Below, in pieces: positions 55,024 to 62,163 of a stretch of DNA of 64,000 bases. Position 1 is the first letter of the stretch; the number at the start of each line of letters is the position of its first letter. Under the pieces are notes generated by a model. That model did no database searches. It saw only the letters and a list, made by a program, of their open reading frames with translations, and had not been told where the DNA came from. The position numbers were made by a program, and so were the translations under genes. Origin of the DNA: JAGPUQ01 sp050250395. GTDB taxonomy: Bacteria > Pseudomonadota > Gammaproteobacteria > Pseudomonadales > Porticoccaceae. The stretch covers positions 62,001 through 126,000 of the forward strand of contig JBFWOQ010000002.1 of assembly GCA_050250395.1 (NCBI GenBank), in the 5' to 3' direction.

Positions 55024-56091
55024 TTATTTCAACTCGCCACCGTCCAGGGCAACCCGAGCAGCGACATTGGCGGCCACGGCTTTGCGCATCTCGGCGGGCA
55101 TCGGAATCATACCTTTGTCAGCCAGATAGCCATCGTTTCCCCAAGCTTTTTCACTTGTGAATTCAGATAGATAGCCCTCGATATTCGGCACGACACCGAT
55201 ATGGGCCTTTTTTACATAAAAGAACAAGGGGCGGGATACCGGATAAGACTTGTTGGCAATGGCCTCGAAAGTCGGCCCTACGCCTCCGATCACAGAACCC
55301 TGAACCTTGTCCGCATTCTGGTCAAGAAAGCTGAAGCCAAACACGCCCAGCGCTTTGGGATTGGCTTCAAGCTTCTGCACGATCAGATTGTCATTTTCGC
55401 CGGCTTCGATGTAGTGGCCATCCTCTCGAATGCCATGACAAATGGCTTTGTAGCGGGGCTTGTCCTGTGCCTTGATCGCTGCGATCCAGGCATACGTCTT
55501 GCAGCCCCCTTCCATAGCCAATTCCGCAAAGGCGTCGCGCGTGCCTGAAGTGGGCGGCGGCCCCAGCACTTCGATTTTGGTGTCCGGCAAAGCCGGGTTG
55601 ACATCCTTCCAGGTTTTGTAGGGGTTGGGGATGAGCTTTTCCGAGGCTCCGTCGGGAACCTGCTTGGCCAAGGCCAGAAAAATGTCCTTGGTGGATAATT
55701 TCATCGGTGCCGCTTTTTTCGAGTTGGCGAGCACAATACCATCGTAGCCGATCTGGACTTCGATGATGTCCTTCACGCCATTGGCTTGGCACTGCTCAAA
55801 CTCGGTCTTTTTTATCCGCCGCGAGGCATTGGCGATATCCGGGTGCCCGGTGCCAATGCCGCCGCAGAAGAGTTTCAATCCGCCGCCAGAGCCCGTCGAC
55901 TCGACCTTGGGGGTCATGTGACCGCTGGCCTTGCCGAAGCGCTCGGCTACAACGGTGGCGAATGGGTAGACCGTCGAGGACCCGACGACGCTGATGTAGT
56001 CTCGCGACTGGGCCAACGCATTGGCACCCGCCAGCGTCAGCACCGCGCCAACGCTCAGGCCGCATATAGTGTTTCTAAGGGCAGTTTTCAC
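55024..56091 (-). CDS. pstS: phosphate-binding periplasmic protein
   Basis: 355 residues with signal peptide (GLSVGAVLTLAGANALAQ). Phosphate-loop residues in VVGSSTVYPFATVVAERF and STGSGGGLKLFCGG, and later GTRDAFAEL, typical of the PstS group of Pseudomonas/Vibrio type. Start is GTG at 56091 with AGGAG 8 nt upstream. Preceded by a strong PhoB operator. Confidence 0.96.
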   Translation of the reverse strand: MKTALRNTICGLSVGAVLTLAGANALAQSRDYISVVGSSTVYPFATVVAERFGKASGHMTPKVESTGSGGGLKLFCGGIGTGHPDIANASRRIKKTEFEQCQANGVKDIIEVQIGYDGIVLANSKKAAPMKLSTKDIFLALAKQVPDGASEKLIPNPYKTWKDVNPALPDTKIEVLGPPPTSGTRDAFAELAMEGGCKTYAWIAAIKAQDKPRYKAICHGIREDGHYIEAGENDNLIVQKLEANPKALGVFGFSFLDQNADKVQGSVIGGVGPTFEAIANKSYPVSRPLFFYVKKAHIGVVPNIEGYLSEFTSEKAWGNDGYLADKGMIPMPAEMRKAVAANVAARVALDGGELK

Positions 56092-56140
56092 AACCTTGAC
56101 TCCTGTGGGTGGATTCGCTGCGTCAGCCTAGGGGCTGGAG

Positions 56141-56180
56141 ATGACCAGACTATGAACAAAATATGACAGCCGCGTGTCAG
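56141..56180 (-). promoter_or_regulatory. four-half-site PhoB operator of pstS
   Basis: Read on the minus strand: CTGACAC (56180-56174), CTGTCAT (56169-56163), TGTTCAT (56158-56152) and TGGTCAT (56147-56141), each exactly 11 bp apart, i.e. two Pho boxes in tandem. It ends about 50 bp before the pstS start codon. Confidence 0.85.
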
Positions 56181-56251
56181 TGTTCTCCGGCGTAGGTGTT
56201 CCGTACCTCCCCTGCTGCGCTCGTCGTCATCCTCCCTCGCCGGTGTGGCGC

Positions 56252-57184
56252 TCAGCGCATCCCGCTCACCACGATGCGCACCCAGACATCCGGCGCGAGA
56301 AAGCCCTTGCCCCAGTCCGGATCGAGCGCTGCCGTGGGCTTGGCCGCGACGATTTCGTCCGGTGTCTTTCCAGCATCCCGCAAGGCGCGAATTGCTCGCT
56401 CCGCCGCGACCAGCATATCGCGATAGGCGATCAAGTCGGCACGGTTGGCCAGCGGGCCGTGGCCCGGAATGATGCGGGTGTGCGCGTCGGCAAGCGCCAG
56501 CACCCGTTCCGCGGCCGCGATCACGCCCGCAATACTGCCGCCGGAATCGGTATCGATGAACGGGTAAAAGCCATTGAAGAAGGTGTCGCCCATGTGAATC
56601 ACGTTGGCGTCGCGAAAATGCACGATGGCATCGCCGTCGGTGTGCGCATTGGGGGCATGCAACAAGACCATGTCATGGTCGTTCCAGTGCAGCATCAGGC
56701 GATCTTCGAAGGTGACCACGGGCAGGGCCGCACGCGGCGAGGGCGGCTTGTGCATATTGAACAGCGGGATGGTTTTCTCGATCTTCAGTGCTTCGCGTAC
56801 CTTGGCGTGGGCGACGATGATGGCGCCCGCCCGGCCGAAGTGCTCGTTGCCACCGGCATGATCGCCGTGCCAATGCGTGTTGATGAGAAATTTGGGGGCG
56901 CCTTGGGCGAGCCGGTTGAGCGCAGCCTCTATCTTGCCCGCCAGGGGCGCGTACTGGTCGTCGATGATCAGGGTTCCGTCCACGCCCACGGAGACCCCGA
57001 TGTTGCCGCCATCGCCGGTCAGCATGTAAATCCCGGCGCTGACCGGGACCGTCTCGATCGCCACCGAAGCCCAGTGTTCGCTGGCGTGGCCCAGGGGCGC
57101 CACCACCAAAACAAGCGCCGATAGGCTGCGGCGGCACCACCCGCGAGACGAACCTACGGGACTAACCGATCTGTTGGCTTTCAT
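56252..57184 (-). CDS. exported metallo-beta-lactamase-fold hydrolase
   Basis: About 310 residues. N-terminal basic region and hydrophobic SLSALVLVVAPLGHA suggest export. Zinc motif THWHGDHAGGN (HxHxDH), then APNAHTDGDAIVHF and IIPGHGPLANR supply the other ligands. Substrate unknown; related proteins are quinoprotein-relay SoxH-type or general MBL hydrolases. The frame is open to 58306 but overlaps glyQ, so ATG at 57184 is used. Lies upstream of the pst operon in the same direction, yet the PhoB operator intervenes. Confidence 0.85.
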   Translation of the reverse strand: MKANRSVSPVGSSRGWCRRSLSALVLVVAPLGHASEHWASVAIETVPVSAGIYMLTGDGGNIGVSVGVDGTLIIDDQYAPLAGKIEAALNRLAQGAPKFLINTHWHGDHAGGNEHFGRAGAIIVAHAKVREALKIEKTIPLFNMHKPPSPRAALPVVTFEDRLMLHWNDHDMVLLHAPNAHTDGDAIVHFRDANVIHMGDTFFNGFYPFIDTDSGGSIAGVIAAAERVLALADAHTRIIPGHGPLANRADLIAYRDMLVAAERAIRALRDAGKTPDEIVAAKPTAALDPDWGKGFLAPDVWVRIVVSGMR

Positions 57185-57249
57185 CTGCCGTTCTCCGTCT
57201 GGGGTTGTCGGGCCGGTGGGAGCATACACCCGGATACTGCGCTTCACCC

Positions 57250-57278
57250 TCGTCACCCCTGGGGGGTGCCGATATAAT
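57250..57278 (+). promoter_or_regulatory. promoter of the glyQS operon
   Basis: TCGTCA (4/6), 17 bp, TATAAT (6/6). Transcription would start near 57285, about 22 nt before the glyQ start codon. By eye only. Confidence 0.6.
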
Positions 57279-57307
57279 CGCCGGCTCTTGAACCAGGGGG
57301 CGGCGCC

Positions 57308-58255
57308 GTGGCGATGCCTGATCTCGCGACTTTCCAGGGTCTGATCCTCGCGCTCCAGGACTACTGGGCACGTCAGGGCTGCGTCATTTTGCAGCCGCTG
57401 GACATGGAGGTGGGCGCCGGAACCTTCCATCCCGCCACTTTTCTGCGCGCCATCGGGCCGGAAACCTGGAACAGCGCCTATGTGCAGCCGTGCCGGCGCC
57501 CGGCCGACGGCCGCTACGGGGAGAACCCCAACCGCCTCCAGCACTATTACCAGTTCCAGGTCGTACTGAAGCCTTCCCCCGCTGATATTCAGGAACTGTA
57601 TCTGGCGTCCCTGCGCGAGCTGGGCTTCGACGCCGCCATTCACGACATCCGCTTTGTCGAAGACAACTGGGAATCGCCGACACTGGGCGCCTGGGGTCTC
57701 GGCTGGGAGATCTGGCTGAACGGCATGGAAGTGACCCAGTTCACCTACTTCCAGCAAGTGGGTGGCCTGGAGTGCTACCCGGTGACCGGCGAGATCACCT
57801 ACGGCCTCGAACGCCTCGCCATGTACCTGCAGGGTGTCGACAGCATTTTCGATCTGGTGTGGACCCGCGCCCCCGACGGCAGCGTCGTCACCTATGGCGA
57901 TGTGTTTCACCAGAACGAGGTCGAGATGTCGCGCTTCAATTTCGAGGAGGCCGATGTGACATTCCTGGCCCGCGCTTTCGACCACAGCGAGCGCGAGAGC
58001 GAGCGCCTGGTCGCCGCCGGCTTGCCGCTGCCCGCCTACGAGATGGTGATGAAAGCCTCCCACGCCTTCAATCTGCTGGATGCACGCCACGCCATCTCGG
58101 TAACCGAGCGCCAGCGCTACATCCTGCGCGTCCGGACCCTGGCCCGGGCCGTCGCTCAGGCATATTTCGATGCCCGTTTGGCGCTGGGTTTCCCGCTCGC
58201 GCCCCCGGCGCTCGCCGATGAAGTCCGGCAACTCGCTTGCGGTGGCCGCTCGTGA
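57308..58255 (+). CDS. glyQ: glycyl-tRNA synthetase alpha subunit
   Basis: 315 residues, class II synthetase catalytic subunit: LATFQGLILALQDYWARQGC start, motif 2 region RRPADGRYGENPNRLQHYYQFQV and motif 3-type GEITYGLERLAMYLQG. Start taken as GTG at 57308 because AGGGGG lies 7 nt upstream; ATG at 57314 is the alternative. glyS follows with a GTGA overlap. Confidence 0.97.
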   Translation: MAMPDLATFQGLILALQDYWARQGCVILQPLDMEVGAGTFHPATFLRAIGPETWNSAYVQPCRRPADGRYGENPNRLQHYYQFQVVLKPSPADIQELYLASLRELGFDAAIHDIRFVEDNWESPTLGAWGLGWEIWLNGMEVTQFTYFQQVGGLECYPVTGEITYGLERLAMYLQGVDSIFDLVWTRAPDGSVVTYGDVFHQNEVEMSRFNFEEADVTFLARAFDHSERESERLVAAGLPLPAYEMVMKASHAFNLLDARHAISVTERQRYILRVRTLARAVAQAYFDARLALGFPLAPPALADEVRQLACGGRS

Positions 58256-60333
58256 GCCGCTCGCTCCTGATGGAAATCGGTACCGAGGAGCTGCCACCCA
58301 AGGCATTGCGGTCGTTGCTGGAGGCGCTGGTCGCAGGGGTCCAGTCAGCGCTTGCCGGCGTCCGGCTCGAGCACGGCGCGGTGCAGGGTTTCGCGACCCC
58401 GCGGCGCCTCGCCGTGCGGGTCGCCGGGCTCGCCGAACGCCAGCCGGATATCCGGATCGAGAAACTGGGCCCGGCGGTCAGCGCCGCCTTTACCGCCGAC
58501 GGGATGCCGACCCCGGCCGCCCAGGGATTTGCGCGCAGTTACGGCCTGACCGATCCGGCCGAGTTGCTGCAGGTCGAGACCGATAAAGGTCCGCGGCTCT
58601 GCTTCCGGGAAACGCAACCCGGCGCGGCTACCCGCGATCTGCTTCCCGAGCTGGTGCAGACGGCGCTCGGCGCCCTGCCGATTCCCCGCCGCATGCGCTG
58701 GGGCGCCAGTCGGGTGGAGTTCGTGCGTCCCGTGCACTGGGTCGTGCTGCTGTTCGGCGATGAGCTCATTCCCGCCCGGATTCTCGGGGTCGACACCGGC
58801 AACAGGACGCGCGGACATCGGGTTCACGCACCGGGCGAGTTAGTGCTTACTTCGCCCGATAGTTACGAAACGCAGCTGCGCGATGCCCATGTCATCGCCG
58901 ATTTCAGCACCCGCCGGGACATCATCGTTGCCGGCGTCACGGCGCTGGCGACGCGCGCCGGTGGTACTGCGATACTTGACCCGGAACTGCTCGACGAGGT
59001 GACGGCACTCAACGAGTGGCCGGTTCCGCTGCTGGGCCATTTCGAGGCGCACTTTCTTGCGGTACCGCGCGAAGCGCTGGTCAGCTCCATGCAGGAGCAC
59101 CAGAAGTATTTTCCGGTGATGGCCGCGGACGGTTCCCTGCTGCCAGTCTTCATTACCGTTGCCAATATCGAAAGTGGTCAACCGGAGTTGGTGGTGGCCG
59201 GCAACGAACGTGTTATCCGGCCCCGCTTTGCCGATGCCGCCTTCTTCTATCAGACCGACCTCAAGACCACGCTGGCGGCACGGCGCGAACGCCTCCGGAC
59301 CATCGTCTACCAGGACCGGCTGGGGACTCTTTACGACAAGACAGAGCGGCTCGCGCAGCTGTGCGCATTCCTGGCGCCGCAAGTCGGGGCAGACGAGCGC
59401 CATGCGGTCCGCAGTGCGGAGTTGGCCAAGTCGGATCTGGTCAGCGCCATGGTGCAGGAGTTTGGCGAGCTGCAGGGCACCATGGGGCGCTACTACGCGC
59501 GGCACGATGGCGAAGCCAGCGAGGTGGCCGAGGCGCTGTTCGAACACTACCTGCCGCGCCACGCCAGCGACATTCTGCCGGCGACGCCAGCCGGCATTGC
59601 GCTCGCGCTGGCCGACCGTCTCGACACCCTTACCGGGATCTTTGGCGTGGGCCTGGAACCGACCGGCTCCCGCGACCCCTTCGGGCTGCGCCGCGCCAGC
59701 ATCGCCATACTGCGCATCCTCATCGAGCGCGAGCTCGATCTGGATCTCAACCTCCTGCTGGTTGCAGCCGCGCGGGGCCACCCGCAGCTCGGCGAGCCCG
59801 AGGCGCTGGCAAACCGCGTCCTTGTCTACATCCTGGGCAGACTGCGCGCCTTCAGCGAAGAACAGGGCATTGCAACCGAGGTCTTTCTGGCGGTATCCGA
59901 TCTTGGCATCGCCAGACCGCTCGATCTCTGGCGGCGCATGGTGGCGTTGGCGGCCTTTATCAAACTGCCGGAGGCTGCCAGCCTGGTCGCCACCGACAAG
60001 CGCATCGCCAACCTGCAACAGCAGCAGGCGCTCGTTGGCGGCGCCGTGGACCCGGCACTGTTTGAGACCGAAGCCGAGCACGCGCTTTGGCAACACCTGG
60101 GTGCGGTCGATCTGCGCCTGCAGGAGCTGATTTCCCGTAACGATTATGGTGCCGCGCTGGATACGCTCCGGGAATTGCGGGATCCCGTGGATCAGTTTTT
60201 CCGCGACGTCATGGTCATGGTGGACGATACCGCCCTGCGCCACAATCGCCTGCAATTGCTGGCCGCGCTGCGCGCGCGGTTTATCGCAATCGCCGACCTC
60301 TCGCAGCTCGCCGCACGGACCGGAGTTCAATGA
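58252..60333 (+). CDS. glyS: glycyl-tRNA synthetase beta subunit
   Basis: About 693 residues: LLMEIGTEELPPKALRSLL N-terminus, SMQEHQKYFPV, an HD-like middle and the C-terminal anticodon-binding domain. Partner of GlyQ in the (alpha-beta)2 enzyme. GTG start at 58252 overlapping the glyQ stop; its own stop overlaps the gmhB start as ATGA. Confidence 0.97.
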   Translation: MSRSLLMEIGTEELPPKALRSLLEALVAGVQSALAGVRLEHGAVQGFATPRRLAVRVAGLAERQPDIRIEKLGPAVSAAFTADGMPTPAAQGFARSYGLTDPAELLQVETDKGPRLCFRETQPGAATRDLLPELVQTALGALPIPRRMRWGASRVEFVRPVHWVVLLFGDELIPARILGVDTGNRTRGHRVHAPGELVLTSPDSYETQLRDAHVIADFSTRRDIIVAGVTALATRAGGTAILDPELLDEVTALNEWPVPLLGHFEAHFLAVPREALVSSMQEHQKYFPVMAADGSLLPVFITVANIESGQPELVVAGNERVIRPRFADAAFFYQTDLKTTLAARRERLRTIVYQDRLGTLYDKTERLAQLCAFLAPQVGADERHAVRSAELAKSDLVSAMVQEFGELQGTMGRYYARHDGEASEVAEALFEHYLPRHASDILPATPAGIALALADRLDTLTGIFGVGLEPTGSRDPFGLRRASIAILRILIERELDLDLNLLLVAAARGHPQLGEPEALANRVLVYILGRLRAFSEEQGIATEVFLAVSDLGIARPLDLWRRMVALAAFIKLPEAASLVATDKRIANLQQQQALVGGAVDPALFETEAEHALWQHLGAVDLRLQELISRNDYGAALDTLRELRDPVDQFFRDVMVMVDDTALRHNRLQLLAALRARFIAIADLSQLAARTGVQ

Positions 60334-60893
60334 CATCCTGGGTGATCCTGGACCGGGATGGCGTGATCAATGCCGAGTCCGACCAGTTCATAAAAAACCT
60401 GGACGAATGGCGGCCGCTTCCCGGCAGCATCGATGCCATCGCGCGCCTGTGCCGCGCCGGCTTCCAGGTGGTGGTTGCCACCAATCAATCCGGAGTGGGA
60501 CGCGGTTTGATCGCTCCGGACGCGCTGGCCGCCATGCACCGCGAGCTGGAGCGTTTGGTAAACATCGCCGGAGGCCAGCTCGCAGGCATTTTCTGGTGCC
60601 CCCATGTGCCGGAGGATGGCTGCGATTGCCGCAAGCCCCGGCCAGGTCTTTTGCACCGCATCGCCTCAGAGTTTGCTATCGAGTTGGCGGGGATCCCCGC
60701 CATTGGCGACAGCCTGCGCGACCTGGAGGCTGCGGTCGCGGTGGGTTGCGCACCAATTCTGGTGCGCACCGGCAATGGCGTTGCGACAGAGTATGCGCTC
60801 ACTTCAAACCCGGATGCTCGGCTGCACGGACTCGTCGTGGTGGACGATCTCGCCGCCGCTGCGGATTTGCTGATCTCGAGACCGCCGTCATGA
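60330..60893 (+). CDS. gmhB: D-glycero-beta-D-manno-heptose-1,7-bisphosphate 7-phosphatase
   Basis: 187 residues, HAD superfamily: LDRDGVIN nucleophile motif, VATNQSGVGRG, zinc-binding CPHVPEDGCDCRKP and IGDSLRDLEAA. Dephosphorylates the LPS heptose precursor. Located between glyS and plsC as in pseudomonads; both junctions are ATGA overlaps. Confidence 0.94.
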   Translation: MTSWVILDRDGVINAESDQFIKNLDEWRPLPGSIDAIARLCRAGFQVVVATNQSGVGRGLIAPDALAAMHRELERLVNIAGGQLAGIFWCPHVPEDGCDCRKPRPGLLHRIASEFAIELAGIPAIGDSLRDLEAAVAVGCAPILVRTGNGVATEYALTSNPDARLHGLVVVDDLAAAADLLISRPPS

Positions 60894-61642
60894 AAATGTG
60901 GTTGGTGTTGCGTTCACTGGCGTTTTACTGCGGCTACGTCGTCATCGTCGGATTTTTTTCTGCACTTGCGTTCACCGTGGGGCTGCTGCTGCCACAGGCG
61001 CCGCGGCAAACCCTGGCGACCACCGCCAATGCTCTGGTGGTGGCCTGGCTGCGTCTGTGCTGCGGCGTGAAGCTGCGTGTCGAGGGGTTGGAAAATATCC
61101 CTGCGCGGCCCTTTGTTGCACTCAGCAAACACCAATCCAGTTGGGAAACCTATTACCTGCAGCGTTTGTTGCGCCCGGTGAGCACGGTTCTCAAGCGCGA
61201 GCTGCTGAGGATCCCCTTCTTCGGCTGGGGCCTCGCGGTAGTTGCGCCCATCGCCATCGACCGCGGCAATCCCCGGGAGGCGCTGCGCCAGGTGATGCAG
61301 CAGGGTCGCGAACGCCTGGATGCCGGCATGAATGTGCTGCTCTACCCCGAGGGCACCCGCATCGATCTTGGCACTTCAGCGCCGAAATTCAACCGCAGCG
61401 GCGCCGCGTTGGCGATTGCCGCCGGGGTTCCCGTACTGCCGGTGTGCCACAACGCGGGAGCCTGCTGGCCGGCCCACAGGTTCATCAAGTATCCGGGCAC
61501 CATCACGCTGGTATTCGGTAAGCCCATCCCCACGATCGGGCGGGATGCCAAGTCCGTCACAAATGAGGTCACCGAATGGATGAACGCGACTCTTATGCGG
61601 CTGACCGGTCAGCCGGGGCAAGCACCGGGTGCTATGATTTAG
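60890..61642 (+). CDS. plsC: 1-acyl-sn-glycerol-3-phosphate acyltransferase
   Basis: About 250 residues. N-terminal TM (VVIVGFFSALAFTVGLLL); acyltransferase blocks SKHQSSWETYYLQRL (the HxxxxD motif reads HQSSWE, with Glu for Asp), PIAIDRG, LLYPEGTRID and VPVLPVCHNAG. Makes phosphatidic acid in the inner membrane. The HxxxxE variant is found in the PA0005/LptA-type homologue group located beside gyrB. Confidence 0.9.
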   Translation: MKMWLVLRSLAFYCGYVVIVGFFSALAFTVGLLLPQAPRQTLATTANALVVAWLRLCCGVKLRVEGLENIPARPFVALSKHQSSWETYYLQRLLRPVSTVLKRELLRIPFFGWGLAVVAPIAIDRGNPREALRQVMQQGRERLDAGMNVLLYPEGTRIDLGTSAPKFNRSGAALAIAAGVPVLPVCHNAGACWPAHRFIKYPGTITLVFGKPIPTIGRDAKSVTNEVTEWMNATLMRLTGQPGQAPGAMI

Positions 61643-61677
61643 CGGTGATTTTCAACCCGATACGACGGAGTATGGCT

Positions 61678-61836
61678 ATGGCTGATACGAACAAGAGTCC
61701 CGAACACCGGCGCAAGGGGGGGCGTCGGGCAAAATCCGACCGACGCGAGGAAGTGCGTTTTGAGCCGGATCGGGAACAGCGCCGCAAGAACCACGGGCGG
61801 CGCAAGGAAGATCTGCTTGTTGGCAGAAGGCCATAG
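61678..61836 (+). CDS. 52-residue arginine/lysine-rich hypothetical protein
   Basis: Very basic, with repeated RR pairs: HRRKGGRR, SDRREE, EQRRKNHGRRKED, ending VGRRP. GGAG lies 7 nt before the ATG at 61678, which favours this start over ATG 61672. No TM or known domain. It could bind nucleic acid or acidic lipids; I do not recognise a family. 35 bp after plsC, so possibly the last gene of that operon. Confidence 0.6.
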   Translation: MADTNKSPEHRRKGGRRAKSDRREEVRFEPDREQRRKNHGRRKEDLLVGRRP

Positions 61837-62163
61837 CTGCCGTTGAAACCACCCAGGGACGAGCGGGAACGCGCCAAGCAAGCAACCTGGTTTCGGCCAT
61901 CCCGCGGACACCGCGCCACCATCCGGTACTCTGTGCTTTCCGTTGCCTCGCCGGGGAGCCATTTCGAAACTTACCATCCGCTCCGGTCGGCGGTTGAAAA
62001 CTTCGGCGGGTATCCGCTTCACTGCGCGCCTTGCTTTGCGTCCCTGCGTCTGCTACCCAATTCGCGATCCTTTCCAACCACCCGAATGCCTGTATTGATA
62101 CGGCAATACGGCGCTTTGGTAGGGTGGTGTGAATCAAGCGGATCGGGCTCTCTTCTACCCCGA
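61837..62163. other. 327-bp gene-free stretch between two convergent units
   Basis: Lies between the small basic protein (plus) and gyrB (minus). No convincing gene, promoter or clear hairpin terminator. Reading frames on the minus strand stay open but have no family look or Shine-Dalgarno. Confidence 0.5.

Noticed and set aside
61837..62163. A minus-strand gene in the plsC-gyrB gap
   Set aside because: Open frames exist but show no start signal, no family resemblance and odd composition.
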